This document shows positions 9,529 through 19,107 of a DNA stretch of 41,680 nt, in pieces. The translations under genes were made by a program, and so were the position numbers. The notes beneath the pieces were generated by a model. The model had not been told where the DNA came from. It searched no databases and was given only the letters and a program-made list of their open reading frames with translations. Source of the stretch: an uncultured Celeribacter sp. (GTDB lineage Bacteria; Pseudomonadota; Alphaproteobacteria; Rhodobacterales; Rhodobacteraceae); NCBI GenBank assembly GCA_938008015.1, contig CALLMA010000011.1:1-41680 (forward strand), written 5' to 3'. Numbering within the stretch: position 1 is the stretch's first letter; the number at the start of each line of letters is the position of its first letter.

Positions 9529-10113
9529 ATGTTTAAAAAGCTTACCCTTTTAGGGGTGCTGGCAGTTCTTGCAGCTTGTGGCAACAGTAAGAATGTTGCG
9601 CCGCGCAATCTTGAAAACGCATGTGCGATCGTAGATCAGCACCCAAGCTATTTGCGTGCGATGAAGAAAACTGAAAGTAAATGGGGTGTTCCTGTCAGTG
9701 TGCAAATGGCAACGATTTACCAAGAGAGTAAATTCATCGCCAATGCGCGCCCACCGAAGAAATATGTTTTTGGTATTATTCCAAATGGTCGGATAAGTTC
9801 GGCTTATGGTTATTCGCAAGCTCTTGATGGGACTTGGAAAGAGTACCAAGAGCAAGAGGGCGGACGTTGGACAAGCCGTACAGACATCAAAGATGCAACT
9901 GATTTTATGGGTTGGTATATGGATTTAACCACGCGCCAACTTGGGATTTCGAAGACGGATGCAAGGCGTCAGTATCTTGCATACCACGAGGGGCGTGGCG
10001 GGTATTCGCGCCAGAGCTACAATAAGAAGCCTTGGTTGCTCAGAGTTGCCTCTCGTGTTGGGACGCGGGCTCAAAAATACCAAGCGCAACTTCAAGCTTG
10101 TGGCAAAATCTAA
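9529..10113 (+). CDS. Lysozyme-fold (transglycosylase SLT-like) lipoprotein
   Basis: This 194-residue predicted lipoprotein starts at ATG 9529 with GAGG 6 nt upstream. The signal peptide ends in the lipobox LAAC with Cys17. The rest looks like a small lytic transglycosylase. WGVPVSVQMATIYQESKF (52-69) holds the likely catalytic Glu66, and AYGYSQALDGTWKEYQ then LAYHEGRGGY match the GxxQ and Tyr-containing stretches of the SLT fold. It would cleave or remodel peptidoglycan from the outer membrane or periplasm. Residues 18-35 form a short linker containing a second Cys (Cys32), and another Cys lies near the C-terminus (QACGKI). The gene is alone between two terminators, and TATAGT at 9495-9500 could be its -10 box. 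The transglycosylase assignment rests on motif pattern only. Confidence 0.8.
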   Translation: MFKKLTLLGVLAVLAACGNSKNVAPRNLENACAIVDQHPSYLRAMKKTESKWGVPVSVQMATIYQESKFIANARPPKKYVFGIIPNGRISSAYGYSQALDGTWKEYQEQEGGRWTSRTDIKDATDFMGWYMDLTTRQLGISKTDARRQYLAYHEGRGGYSRQSYNKKPWLLRVASRVGTRAQKYQAQLQACGKI

Positions 10114-10120
10114 AAACTTA

Positions 10121-10155
10121 AACGCCGATCATTCGATCGGCGTTCCGCGTTTTTT
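10121..10155. terminator. Bidirectional terminator between the lipoprotein and lolA
   Basis: The perfect 10-bp stem AACGCCGATC-ATTC-GATCGGCGTT (10121-10144) lies at the convergent junction and overlaps the lolA stop codon. On the minus strand it is followed at once by TTAAGTTTTTAG. On the plus strand six T residues follow (10150-10155) after a 5-nt gap. Confidence 0.8.
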
Positions 10156-10740
10156 GGCTTCTGATTTAATGTTGAAGAGAGATGATTTAAGGCTCCCACC
10201 GAGTTCCATTTTTGTGAGTTGAATAAATGTCTCGCTGCCGTCTTGGCTTTTGATTTTCCAAGCTTTCAAGATTGGCGCATCCCCAAAGATCAAATCAATA
10301 TATCCATATTCAGGATGGTCTGGGTCTTGCGCACGTACATATGTATCATTTCCGCGCGCAGTATGAGAGACGACCATCTTCGTCTGCGTGAGATCGACAT
10401 TGCGTTTCAAGATGATGGACAGAGGCGTTTGATTTAAGGGAAAGCGCGTTGGTGGTTCATTCGAGCTTGGATCGAAGACGCCCACTTGGCCACCAGAAAC
10501 CAATACTAAGGGTGCAAATTCTCCGCCGTATTCTAGGCGCAGGCGACCAGGGCGGCGGATCAACAGCTTCCCTGTGGAAACGCTCCCATCTTCATTGGAT
10601 TGTTGAAAATCAGCCGAAACATTCTCTAAGCTGTTTAAGTAATCCGAAATTTCGGTAAGCGAAAGTTTTTCGGCTTGCGCTGCCGCTGTGAATGTAATCA
10701 CGGCGATGCAGCTTATAAGTATTTTGCGTATCAATGTCAT
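10129..10740 (-). CDS. lolA: Outer-membrane lipoprotein carrier protein LolA
   Basis: LolA (203 residues) is the periplasmic shuttle that takes lipoproteins from the LolCDE exporter to the outer membrane. The ATG at 10740 gives a good signal peptide, with a basic start (MTLIRK), a hydrophobic core and cleavage at about AQA|EK (23/24). The usual family start of the mature protein, ISDYLNSLENVSADFQQ, follows. Next come GKLLIRRPGRLRLEY, with the conserved RPGR stretch, and VSGGQVGVFDP. The frame is open further upstream but without support. It lies 95 nt after ftsK on the same strand, a pairing common in Alphaproteobacteria, and shares a terminator with the convergent lipoprotein gene. Confidence 0.92.
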   Translation of the reverse strand: MTLIRKILISCIAVITFTAAAQAEKLSLTEISDYLNSLENVSADFQQSNEDGSVSTGKLLIRRPGRLRLEYGGEFAPLVLVSGGQVGVFDPSSNEPPTRFPLNQTPLSIILKRNVDLTQTKMVVSHTARGNDTYVRAQDPDHPEYGYIDLIFGDAPILKAWKIKSQDGSETFIQLTKMELGGSLKSSLFNIKSEAKKRGTPIE

Positions 10741-10835
10741 AATTCCTAATATATACACCCAGCTTGCCTTTTCTATCCCCATGCGCATCACAAAAACGCG
10801 AATAGGGGAGGGGCATCTTGCGTATGATAAATATG

Positions 10836-13808
10836 TTACTGTTCTGGAACGAGTATCTCGCGCTTGCCAACGTGGTTTGCAGGGGAGACAACGCCTTGAT
10901 CTTCCATTTGCTCAACCAATTTAGCGGCTTTATTATACCCGATCGATAATTTGCGCTGAATATATGAGGTGGAGCATTTGCGATCTTTTAAGACGATGGC
11001 AACAGCTTGATCATAAAGCACATCTTCACCGCCAGTATTGCCGCCCGTATTAAGGCCCAAAACGGCATCAATGCTTGCGGATTTCTCATCGTCTGGCCCT
11101 TCAACAACGCCACCAACATAATCAGGCGGGCCGTAATCTTTAAGATAGGTTACAACCTTTTCGACTTCTTCATCGGTAACAAAAGGGGCGTGGCAGCGCT
11201 GAATGCGTCCGCCGCCTGCCATATAAAGCATGTCCCCCATGCCCAAAAGCTGTTCTGCGCCCTGTTCGCCTAAGATGGTACGGCTGTCAATCTTAGAGGT
11301 CACTTGGAAAGAAATTCGCGTTGGGAAGTTTGCTTTAATTGTACCCGTGATAACATCGACAGAAGGGCGTTGCGTCGCCATGATGATATGGATGCCAGAG
11401 GCACGCGCCATTTGCGCAAGGCGTTGAATACAAGCTTCGATTTCCTTGCCTGCAACCATCATCAAATCGGCCATCTCATCAACGATAACGACGATGAAAG
11501 GCAGAATTTCAGGCTGGAATTCTTCGGTCTCAAAAATAGGATCGCCCGTTTCTTCGTCAAACCCTGTTTGAACGGTGCGCGAAAACATCTCATTTTTTGC
11601 AAGCGCTTCTTTGACGCGGCCGTTGTAGCCATCGACGTTGCGAACGCCCATTTTAGACATTTTGCGGTAGCGATCTTCCATTTCAGCCACAACCCACTTG
11701 AGGGCCACAACGGCCTTCTTTGGATCTGTTACAACAGGAGAAAGTAGATGGGGGATGCCGTCATAAACCGAAAGTTCGAGCATCTTCGGGTCGATCATGA
11801 TCAGACGGCATTCTGCGGGTGTTAGCTTATACAGCAGAGATAAAATCATCGTGTTGATCGCGACTGATTTCCCTGAACCGGTTGTCCCTGCGATCAAAAG
11901 GTGAGGCATTTTCGCAAGGTTGGCGACAACACTTTCGCCGCCAATATCTTTGCCTAAAGCAAGAGGAAGCGCATGTTTTCCATCGCCGTAATCCCGCGTT
12001 GAAAGGATTTCTCTAAAGCCAACAGTCTCACGATTTTCATTTGGCAATTCGATGCCAATAACAGAGCGCCCAGGCACTGTAGAGACACGTGCAGAAAGCG
12101 CAGACATAGAGCGCGCGATGTCATCAGCTAAGCCAATCACGCGGGATGCTTTCAAGCCAGGGGCTGGCTCAAGTTCATACATGGTGACAACAGGACCAGG
12201 TCGGACAGATACAATTTCGCCCTTAACCCCGTAATCATCGAGAACATTCTCCAACATGCGCGCATTTTCTTCGAGCGCTTCATCTGAGAGCGTGTGGCGC
12301 TCGATGTGGACTGGATTATCTAAAAGCGAGAGGGGCGGTGTCTCATATTGTGCTTCTGTCGGATCGAATTTGAGGCTCGGCTGCGCTTCGGATTTAGCTT
12401 GTTTAGAAGGCGTGATGGGCTTTGTGGCCCTATGTTGGACAACGGCTTTAGCTTCTGGGATCAAAGGGGCCTCAGGAACGTAGCGCTCTTGTTGATGTGC
12501 AACATATTCAGGCTCTTCTATTGAATAATCATCATTGGCTTGCGCCTCATCGTGATAGTTCACACTTTCAAGCGCCGCCATCTCCATTGGTGCTTCCGCG
12601 GTTTCAAAGGAGGGTATGTCAGGCGCGAAGGGGGCTGCAGGCTCCATTTCGAAATCGTCGTGCATTTGATGAGCCTGTTCTTGCGCAGAAGGGGGTTCAT
12701 CTTTCTTTGCATATAAAATTGGAGCTTGTCCTTTTTTATACTTTGCGGCCGCTTTTTGTGCGGCAGTGAGTGGCGGTTCTACTCTTGTTAAATCGCCTAG
12801 ATTCCCATGCGCCCCTAAGCGCAGGCGCGCGTTGATGGCTTTGGTGATCCGTGAGCGCATTTTGTCATCTTGCGAGGGAGGCTCTACAGGATGTTGAACA
12901 GGCTGTTGCTCGATTTCAGCGTGCTCAGGCAGATCATCATAGCTCAGAGTATGATCGTCCTCATCAACAAGATTGAAATGTTGTTCGTCTATTTGGCGCT
13001 CATCCGGCAGAAAGCTTTCTTGACGCATAATGCGGCTTGCTGCAGGGCTTTGCTCATAGTGCTGCTGTTCATTTTGAATTTGCTCTTGGTAAGCGGCCAT
13101 TTCAGCAGCGCGTTGACGGCTTTCTTCGCGCTTTTGCGAGAAGTCTTGGCTAAGTTGAACGGATTTGCGAGCGCCTTTGCCGAAAAGCTCTAATATAAAC
13201 GCATATAGCGCAACAAGGCCAAGGATTGCAAAGCGCGTGATTTTTGAAAGCTCCTCTTTCGTGAAGCCAAGAACATATAAAAACAACGCGATTGATGCGA
13301 AGAACAGGCCAAAAGACAGAAGTTTCAAAGATAAGGCTGCCCCGAGAGGCACGATTTGGATCAAGGCAGCAAGAAGCGTGTCGCCAAACAAACCGCCAAA
13401 GCTTTGAGGCGCTGAGCTTGAATGTGTCGCAGCGTAAACGGCAATTAGTGCGATTGATATTGGTGCGAAAACCGATCTTGAGAGCACGCGCGTTGAACCA
13501 CGGTGGAGAATAAAGCGTATCCCCCAAGCGGCAAAATAGAGCGGTATTCCCCATGATGCGATGTCAAATATCACCATAAGTGGAGAGGCAATAGAAGCAC
13601 CAAAGCGCCCTAAAGTGTTTTGTGCAGGCTCTGATGTTGAAGAAAGCCAGCTGGGATCTTCGGGGGTGTAGCTGCCCAGCAGAAGAGAAAACAGAAAGGA
13701 GATGACAATAAAGCCAACGCCGATCAGTTCCTTGGATCTTTTTTCCAAAGCTGCCTGTGTCTTGCTATCAAAGAGAGGATCTCGCCCGCGTGCTTGATAA
13801 GATGCCAT
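10836..13808 (-). CDS. ftsK: DNA translocase FtsK
   Basis: FtsK (990 residues) anchors at the division septum and pumps chromosome termini apart, activating XerCD at dif. The N-terminal part has about four membrane helices within residues 25-215. A long acidic, Gln/Glu/Pro-rich linker follows (about 220-490). The motor then shows Walker A GTTGSGKS (about 637-644), [16 protein letters not shown] and Walker [13 protein letters not shown] (about 765-776). The C-terminal gamma winged helix (about 935-990) carries [20 protein letters not shown], which reads the polar KOPS sequences. Start ATG 13808 ([11 protein letters not shown]) has GAGG at 5 nt and lies 11 nt after the upstream aminotransferase stop, so the two are probably co-transcribed. 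An in-frame GTG at 13835 is an unlikely start. Confidence 0.97.
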   Translation of the reverse strand: MASYQARGRDPLFDSKTQAALEKRSKELIGVGFIVISFLFSLLLGSYTPEDPSWLSSTSEPAQNTLGRFGASIASPLMVIFDIASWGIPLYFAAWGIRFILHRGSTRVLSRSVFAPISIALIAVYAATHSSSAPQSFGGLFGDTLLAALIQIVPLGAALSLKLLSFGLFFASIALFLYVLGFTKEELSKITRFAILGLVALYAFILELFGKGARKSVQLSQDFSQKREESRQRAAEMAAYQEQIQNEQQHYEQSPAASRIMRQESFLPDERQIDEQHFNLVDEDDHTLSYDDLPEHAEIEQQPVQHPVEPPSQDDKMRSRITKAINARLRLGAHGNLGDLTRVEPPLTAAQKAAAKYKKGQAPILYAKKDEPPSAQEQAHQMHDDFEMEPAAPFAPDIPSFETAEAPMEMAALESVNYHDEAQANDDYSIEEPEYVAHQQERYVPEAPLIPEAKAVVQHRATKPITPSKQAKSEAQPSLKFDPTEAQYETPPLSLLDNPVHIERHTLSDEALEENARMLENVLDDYGVKGEIVSVRPGPVVTMYELEPAPGLKASRVIGLADDIARSMSALSARVSTVPGRSVIGIELPNENRETVGFREILSTRDYGDGKHALPLALGKDIGGESVVANLAKMPHLLIAGTTGSGKSVAINTMILSLLYKLTPAECRLIMIDPKMLELSVYDGIPHLLSPVVTDPKKAVVALKWVVAEMEDRYRKMSKMGVRNVDGYNGRVKEALAKNEMFSRTVQTGFDEETGDPIFETEEFQPEILPFIVVIVDEMADLMMVAGKEIEACIQRLAQMARASGIHIIMATQRPSVDVITGTIKANFPTRISFQVTSKIDSRTILGEQGAEQLLGMGDMLYMAGGGRIQRCHAPFVTDEEVEKVVTYLKDYGPPDYVGGVVEGPDDEKSASIDAVLGLNTGGNTGGEDVLYDQAVAIVLKDRKCSTSYIQRKLSIGYNKAAKLVEQMEDQGVVSPANHVGKREILVPEQ

Positions 13809-13819
13809 TTTTGCCTCGT

Positions 13820-15001
13820 TTACTTGTACAAACACTCACGGATAATCTCTAATCCGCGTTTTGTTTCTTCTTTTGGGGCGACTAAAGCTGCCCTTATATA
13901 GTTTTTGCCAGGATTTTTGCCATCCGCATCGCGAGAGAGATAAGCCCCAGGAAGGGTGCGCACACCTGTTTCACGCCACAACTTCAAGCTAGCCTCTTCC
14001 CCATCTTCGACAGGCAGCCAGAGGAAAAATCCGGCTTCTGGTGCGGAAATAGAATCGATGTTTGCGAAAATCTCATCTGCGATTTTAAACTTCTCAACGT
14101 AGAGTTGGCGCGAATGGATGACGTGCTCTTCATCAGACCAAGCTTTGGTTGAAACGGCTTGAATAGGATTTGGAACCGGCGCCCCAGAATAGGCTCGTAG
14201 CTTTCGGATGCGCTCAATATTTTCAGGGCCAGATGCTACGAAACCTGAGCGTAGGCCTGGCATGTTGGAGCGCTTTGAGAGCGAATGAAATATAACGACA
14301 CGTTCAGGATCAGCCCCCATTTTTTGGGCGACTTCCATCGAAGATGGGGGGGCTGTGTTGCTATAGATTTCAGAATAGCATTCATCTGAAAAGATTTTGA
14401 AATCATGCTTATGTGCAAGCTCTATCAGCTCTTTGAGATAGGCTTCTGGCGCAATTGCGCCTTGTGGATTTGAAGGGGAACACAGATAGACGATTGCTGT
14501 TTTATCTAAGATATCACTCGGCAAGCCCGCGTAATCTGGTAAAAAGTTATTTTCTGCTAAGGCAGGCACGAAAAGAGGCTCTGCCCCAGCGGCAAGTGCG
14601 GCGACGGCATAGACTTGATAGAAGGGATTAGGCGATAGGACATATGGCTTACTGCCATTCTTATCCTCAGGACATAGAGCCATGCATGCATTCATCAGCC
14701 CTTCGCGCGTGCCGTTGAGGGCCATTATCTCACGATCAGCATCGGCTCGGATATCAAAGCGCCATTTGAGCCAATTGGAAATTGCGCTCAGGAGGGCTTC
14801 GGAGCCGTTGTTGTTTGGATATTTGGTGAAACCTTGGATTTCATCGGCCAAAATCGGCGCAACGAAATCGGGCAACCCGTGTCGAGGCTCGCCGATTGTC
14901 ATTGCGATGACATCACCACCTGGCGCATGGCAATCAAGCAGATTGCGCAAACGCGGAAATGCGTATTCAGGCAGATTGGAAAACCGCTCTGGGAACTTCA
15001 T
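13820..15001 (-). CDS. dapC: Class I/II aminotransferase, probably succinyldiaminopimelate transaminase
   Basis: This PLP-dependent aminotransferase (393 residues) has the fold type I core. [10 protein letters not shown] near the N-terminus binds substrate, CSPSNPQGA is the cofactor-site NPxG stretch, and [15 protein letters not shown] (about 238-252) carries the PLP lysine. That last motif is characteristic of DapC-type succinyldiaminopimelate transaminases, which make LL-succinyl-DAP for lysine and peptidoglycan. A gene of this type directly upstream of ftsK is a recurring alphaproteobacterial arrangement. The specificity is inferred, and a broader aspartate-family aminotransferase is possible. 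It is the first gene of the dapC-ftsK-lolA unit and divergent from prs across 254 nt, in which I saw no clear promoter. Confidence 0.85.
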   Translation of the reverse strand: MKFPERFSNLPEYAFPRLRNLLDCHAPGGDVIAMTIGEPRHGLPDFVAPILADEIQGFTKYPNNNGSEALLSAISNWLKWRFDIRADADREIMALNGTREGLMNACMALCPEDKNGSKPYVLSPNPFYQVYAVAALAAGAEPLFVPALAENNFLPDYAGLPSDILDKTAIVYLCSPSNPQGAIAPEAYLKELIELAHKHDFKIFSDECYSEIYSNTAPPSSMEVAQKMGADPERVVIFHSLSKRSNMPGLRSGFVASGPENIERIRKLRAYSGAPVPNPIQAVSTKAWSDEEHVIHSRQLYVEKFKIADEIFANIDSISAPEAGFFLWLPVEDGEEASLKLWRETGVRTLPGAYLSRDADGKNPGKNYIRAALVAPKEETKRGLEIIRECLYK

Positions 15002-15255
15002 AATAGCTATGCCTCAATTTTTATGACGGATCTTTGTCCGTTTTTTCGTACTTTAACAAATATAATATTTTTGGTCCAGATAAACCACACTTACATTCTA
15101 TAGGCGAAAAGCCGCAATCTTGCGCTGTGAATATATCTTTTTGGCTCGTATTGGAAATAAATTAGCCAACTGTGATATTACAAACTTGCAAAAAATCTTA
15201 TGAATGATAAGCGAAGGTTGTGTTACAAGACTGTTGAAATCAGGGAATATCAGCC

Positions 15256-16272
15256 ATGTCAATTTCATCTGAACCAAAGCTCATATCGGGAAATGCAAAT
15301 AAGCCTTTAGCGAAAGCCATTGCTCGGCGGCTATCGATGCACCGCGGTAAGAATATCGAACTTTGTGATTCTCGAGTTGAGCGCTTTAATGACGGTGAAA
15401 TTTTTGTTGAGGTACATCAAAATGTACGCGGCGAAGATATGTTTATCATCCAGCCAACTTCGAATCCTGCGAATGATAATCTTATGGAATTGCTTATCAT
15501 CACCGATACGCTAAGACGCTCTTCTGCAGGCCGTATCACGGCTGTTATTCCTTATCTTGGCTACGCACGCCAAGATAGACGCACAAAAGCGCGCACGCCA
15601 ATTACTGCGAAATTGGTTGCAAATATGATGGCCGCCGCAGGAATAGAACGGATTTTAACCTTGGATCTTCATGCGAGCCAAATTCAAGGCTTTTATGATA
15701 TTCCAGTAGATAACTTATACGCATCTCCTGTTTTCGCTCTCGATATCAAGCATCATTTCAAGTCCTCTATGGATGACATTATGGTTGTTTCTCCTGATGT
15801 TGGCGGAGTTGCGCGCGCACGCGATCTCGCAAAGCGCATTAATGCACCTCTCTCAATTGTTGATAAGCGCCGCGAAAAGCCGGGTGAAATCGCAGAGATG
15901 ACAATTATTGGGGATGTGGTTGGTAAGAAATGTATCATTGTTGATGATATCGTTGATACAGCGGGTACTTTATGTAAAGCGGCTGAGCATTTGATGGAAA
16001 GTGGTGCTGAGGAAGTGCATGCTTATATTTCGCACGGCGTTCTTTCTGGGCCGGCGGTCGAGCGCATTTCGAGCTCAAAACTCTCTTCTCTGGTTGTCAC
16101 AGATTCTATTCAAGCGACAGATTCTGTAAAAGGATGCAAAAATATTCGCGTTGTACCAATGGCGCCAATCTTTGCTCAATCTGTGATTAATACTTGGAAT
16201 GGCACATCCGTATCGTCTCTTTTTGATGATGAAACATTGATCCCACTTTATGAGGGCGTCTATTCAGCCTAG
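15256..16272 (+). CDS. prs: Ribose-phosphate pyrophosphokinase (PRPP synthetase)
   Basis: Prs (338 residues) transfers pyrophosphate from ATP to ribose 5-phosphate, giving PRPP for nucleotide, His and Trp synthesis. Seen directly: [18 protein letters not shown] near the N-terminus, the catalytic-flexible-loop region [32 protein letters not shown] with the metal-binding DLH, and the PRPP-binding loop DDIVDTAGT (about 230-238). It is about 20 residues longer than the E. coli enzyme, mostly from small insertions and a C-terminal tail ending YEGVYSA. Start ATG has CAGGGA upstream. A strong terminator follows, so it is probably its own transcript. Confidence 0.96.
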   Translation: MSISSEPKLISGNANKPLAKAIARRLSMHRGKNIELCDSRVERFNDGEIFVEVHQNVRGEDMFIIQPTSNPANDNLMELLIITDTLRRSSAGRITAVIPYLGYARQDRRTKARTPITAKLVANMMAAAGIERILTLDLHASQIQGFYDIPVDNLYASPVFALDIKHHFKSSMDDIMVVSPDVGGVARARDLAKRINAPLSIVDKRREKPGEIAEMTIIGDVVGKKCIIVDDIVDTAGTLCKAAEHLMESGAEEVHAYISHGVLSGPAVERISSSKLSSLVVTDSIQATDSVKGCKNIRVVPMAPIFAQSVINTWNGTSVSSLFDDETLIPLYEGVYSA

Positions 16273-16327
16273 CGCAATAAATCTGCGCGCCTTCTATAGA
16301 CTATGAGACTCAAACTCGTTATTATTT

Positions 16328-16362
16328 TAGCCCAAGTATACAAATGCTTGGGCTATTTTTTT
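16328..16362 (+). terminator. Terminator between prs and the RidA-family gene
   Basis: The 9-bp stem TAGCCCAAG (16328-16336) pairs with CTTGGGCTA (16347-16355) and is followed by seven T residues (16356-16362). The T-run touches the Shine-Dalgarno GGAG (16363-16366) of the next gene, so any transcript entering that gene from upstream must pass this terminator. Confidence 0.88.
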
Positions 16363-16372
16363 GGAGTTTATC

Positions 16373-16747
16373 ATGCCGATTAAGCGCATCTCTTCTGGCG
16401 GAGTTTATGAGCAGAAAATCGGGTATTGTCGCGCGGTGGTCGCTGGGAATACAGTATATGTTGCAGGGACAGTCGCGCAGGGCGCTGAAATTTCGGCGGA
16501 TGTGCGTGAGCAGTGCAAATCAGCGCTTAGCTGCATAGAAAACGCATTGAAAGAGGCTGGATCAGGCTTTGCAGATGTTGTGCGCGTGAATTATTATCTT
16601 CCAAATGGCGATGATTTCCAAGAATGTTGGGATATTCTAGCGGCGACCTTTGGTGAAAACCCACCCGCGGCAACGATGATCGAATGCGCTTTGATTGATC
16701 CAAAGTATAAAATTGAAATTGAGGTTACGGCTTATAAAGGAGAATAG
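16373..16747 (+). CDS. RidA (YjgF/YER057c) family protein without the usual arginine
   Basis: This 124-residue protein starts at ATG 16373 with GGAG at 6 nt. It has the RidA fold pattern, including FGENPPAATMIECALIDP and the final strand KIEIEVTAY. Classical RidA hydrolyses reactive enamine/imine intermediates released by PLP enzymes, using an arginine (Arg105 in Salmonella RidA, within a VEVAR-like stretch). Aligned by eye, that position here is Leu107 in IECALIDP. I therefore infer that it is not a standard imine deaminase but belongs to one of the Rid subfamilies with another or unknown role. It is the only gene between the prs terminator and a weak terminator-like hairpin. Confidence 0.88.
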   Translation: MPIKRISSGGVYEQKIGYCRAVVAGNTVYVAGTVAQGAEISADVREQCKSALSCIENALKEAGSGFADVVRVNYYLPNGDDFQECWDILAATFGENPPAATMIECALIDPKYKIEIEVTAYKGE

Positions 16748-16780
16748 CTTATACTTGAGTTATTCTTGAGAGCTAGATTG

Positions 16781-16812
16781 CAGCCTTGCAATTCGTAGGG
16801 GCTGTTTCTTTT
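16781..16812 (+). terminator. Weak possible terminator after the RidA-family gene
   Basis: CAGCC (16781-16785) pairs with GGCTG (16800-16804), with extra G-T pairs, and is followed by TTCTTTTT. The stem is short, so this is tentative. Confidence 0.35.
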
Positions 16813-16832
16813 TGAGTTTAGAAAGTTGAAAA

Positions 16833-17258
16833 ATGAGCGTAGATCGCAGTCATATCGCGAAGAATTTTATTGACGTTCTCCCACACTCGCGTGCCTTAGG
16901 CATGAAGTTGGAAGTGCTAGAACAAGGCAAGGCTCAAATTGTGATGCCTTATGCAGAACATTTGATTGGCGACCCTGATACCGGCGTTATTCATGGCGGG
17001 GCGATTTCGGCGCTGATGGATACTTGCGCGGGCGCAGCTGTCATGAGTCATCCAGAAGCGGGGGCTGCAACAGCCACGTTAGATTTGCGTATTGATTACA
17101 TGCGAAGCGCAACGCCTGGGGAGGCCATTGTGGCAAAAGCGGAATGCTATCATGTCACGCGCAATGTTGCCTTTATTCGGGCGACAGCTCATGATGGGCG
17201 CGAAGATGTGCCTGTTGCGACTGCCACGGGTGCTTTTACGATTGAGGGCAAATCATGA
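16833..17258 (+). CDS. PaaI-family hotdog thioesterase
   Basis: This 141-residue single hotdog-fold protein has the PaaI/HGG signature IHGGAISALMDTCAGAA, with HGG at 54-56 and the expected acidic residue Asp63 on the central helix. Such enzymes hydrolyse acyl-CoA or aryl-CoA thioesters; the substrate cannot be read from the sequence. The ribosome-binding site is poor. The stop overlaps the start of a second thioesterase in an ATGA junction, so the two are translationally coupled and may form a heteromeric hotdog enzyme. A MATE exporter follows directly. Confidence 0.88.
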   Translation: MSVDRSHIAKNFIDVLPHSRALGMKLEVLEQGKAQIVMPYAEHLIGDPDTGVIHGGAISALMDTCAGAAVMSHPEAGAATATLDLRIDYMRSATPGEAIVAKAECYHVTRNVAFIRATAHDGREDVPVATATGAFTIEGKS

Positions 17259-17767
17259 ATGGTTACGTAAGACGAAAAACGCCTGAGCCTGTGCAAGTGA
17301 TCAAAGAGCGCCGCGATGAGGCCTTGAAGGATCTTGTCGCACGCGTGCCATATATTGGCTATATGGGCATTGATTTTGATCGACGCGGCGATGAATTAAC
17401 AGCCCTCTTGCCTTACAGAGAAGATCTGATCGGTAATCCGATGTTGCCGGCCTTGCACGGCGGTGCGCTCTCTGCATTTTTGGAAGTAACGGCGTTGATT
17501 ACGCTCAGTTGGTCAGTGTTCTGGCCCAAGCTTGAAGATGGCGATAAAATCAACAGCTCCATGCCGCGCTTGCCGAGGACAATCGATTTTACAGTTGATT
17601 TCTTGCGTTCGGGATTGCCGCGTGATGCTTATGCGCGCGCGCAAGTCGTGCGCTCTGGGCGCAGATATGCCTCAGTGAGCGTCAGCGCTTGGCAAGACAA
17701 TCATTCTCGCCCTATCGTGCAAGCCAATGGGCATTTCTTGATGCCAGCACCCAGCGAGGCGCAATAG
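17255..17767 (+). CDS. Second PaaI-family hotdog thioesterase, divergent
   Basis: This 170-residue protein starts in the ATGA overlap with the preceding thioesterase. It has the same hotdog layout, PYIGYMGIDF then LHGGALSAFLEVTAL with HGG at 68-70, but the catalytic-helix acid is Glu77 rather than Asp. It also has a charged N-terminal extension of about 25 residues and an insert around residues 90-105 (WPKLEDGDKINSS). The residue change suggests a shift in mechanism or substrate, or a structural partner role for the first protein. The stop is immediately followed by the GTG start of the MATE gene. Confidence 0.83.
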   Translation: MNGYVRRKTPEPVQVIKERRDEALKDLVARVPYIGYMGIDFDRRGDELTALLPYREDLIGNPMLPALHGGALSAFLEVTALITLSWSVFWPKLEDGDKINSSMPRLPRTIDFTVDFLRSGLPRDAYARAQVVRSGRRYASVSVSAWQDNHSRPIVQANGHFLMPAPSEAQ

Positions 17768-19102
17768 GTGGCGCAAGACTATAACGCGCAAATCGCACCC
17801 AGCTCGAAGCCGACACATAGACGCGTTTTGAAAATCGCGTTGCCGATGGTTTTGTCCAATGCAACAGTGCCGATCCTAGGCGCTGTTGATACTGGGGTGA
17901 TTGGTCAACTTGGTGATGCGGCGCTGATTGGTGCTGTTGGGATTGGTGCGGTTATTCTTGCGGCTGTTTATTGGGTGTTCGGCTTTTTGAGAATGGGGAC
18001 CACAGGCCTCGTATCTCAAGCCTATGGTGCGAATGATCAATTGGAAGTCTCTGTTTTGTTGACGCGGGCGCTTTTGATCGCTTTGGCGGGGGGGCTCGCT
18101 ATTATAATTCTCCAAGCGCCCTTGATTTGGCTCGCCTTTGAAATGGCGCCCGCCTCTCAACGTGTTGAAGAATTTGCACAAAGTTACATCAGTATTCGTG
18201 TTTATTCCGCGCCTTTTGCAATCGCTCTCTACGGTCTCACTGGCTGGCTTATTGCGCTGGAGCGGAGCAAGGCCGTCTTGGTTTTGCAGATTGTTATTAA
18301 TGGCACCAATGTTGTTTTAGATTTTTGGTTTGTGTTGGGCCTTGGTTGGGGTGTTGAGGGCGTGGCGTTTGCGACCGTCACTGCCGAAATCTTCGGCTTC
18401 TTTTTAGCGCTTTATCTCTGTCGGGACGCATTTAAAGGCCCGAATTGGAAAAACTGGCCGCGCGTGTTCGATAAAGAGCGTTTGCTTTATATGCTCAAAC
18501 TCAATGCCAATATAACAGTGCGTTCTGTTTTGCTGTTGGCTGTGATGATTTCATTTGCCTTCTTGGGCGCGCGACAAGGCGACGATATATTGGCCGCCAA
18601 TCATATTTTGATGCAGTTTATTGAAATTACAGCATTTGCACTTGATGGGTTTGCCTTCTCAGCCGAAGTGATCGTTGGGCAAGCTATTGGGGCAAAGGCG
18701 CGCGATCATCTTCGTCAGGGCGTTGTGCTTTCCTTTATCTGGGCGGGAATCGCGAGTTTAATTCTGGCAAGCGCATTTTTGTTTTTCGGGCCGCATATCG
18801 TGGCCATTATGGCGAGTGCGCAAGATGTGCGTGCAAGTGCTGCGGCTTATCTCCCTTGGATGGCACTCGCGCCTATCGTTGGGGTCGGGGCGTGGATCAT
18901 GGATGGGGTCTTTATCGGAGCGACACGTAGCGCGGATATGCGCAATATGATGATTCTATCGACCCTCATCTATCTTGTGGCCGTGCTTATTCTCTTGCCG
19001 CTTTATGGCAATCACGGCCTTTGGGGCGCGCTTTTGATTAGTTATGGCGCACGCGGGCTGAGCCTTTTGTCGCGATATCCAAGTTTAGAGAGATCGCTTT
19101 AA
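17768..19102 (+). CDS. MATE family efflux transporter (DinF-like)
   Basis: This 444-residue protein has about twelve hydrophobic helices in two similar halves. The first opens with RRVLKIALPMVLSNATVPILGAVDTGVIG (residues 18-46 or so), typical of DinF-branch MATE exporters with the Asp in the first helix (AVDTGVIG). Members export cationic drugs or organic metabolites using proton or sodium gradients. The start is GTG, directly adjoining the thioesterase stop, with GAGG about 10 nt upstream, so it is coupled to the thioesterase pair. The gene ends 5 nt from the convergent pyrD stop with no terminator between. The cargo is unknown. Confidence 0.9.
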   Translation: MAQDYNAQIAPSSKPTHRRVLKIALPMVLSNATVPILGAVDTGVIGQLGDAALIGAVGIGAVILAAVYWVFGFLRMGTTGLVSQAYGANDQLEVSVLLTRALLIALAGGLAIIILQAPLIWLAFEMAPASQRVEEFAQSYISIRVYSAPFAIALYGLTGWLIALERSKAVLVLQIVINGTNVVLDFWFVLGLGWGVEGVAFATVTAEIFGFFLALYLCRDAFKGPNWKNWPRVFDKERLLYMLKLNANITVRSVLLLAVMISFAFLGARQGDDILAANHILMQFIEITAFALDGFAFSAEVIVGQAIGAKARDHLRQGVVLSFIWAGIASLILASAFLFFGPHIVAIMASAQDVRASAAAYLPWMALAPIVGVGAWIMDGVFIGATRSADMRNMMILSTLIYLVAVLILLPLYGNHGLWGALLISYGARGLSLLSRYPSLERSL

Positions 19103-19107
19103 CCTCA

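Noticed and set aside
15002-15255. Search for promoters and RNA genes in the dapC/prs gap
   Set aside because: AT-rich but no convincing -35/-10 pair, hairpin or tRNA-like sequence could be identified.
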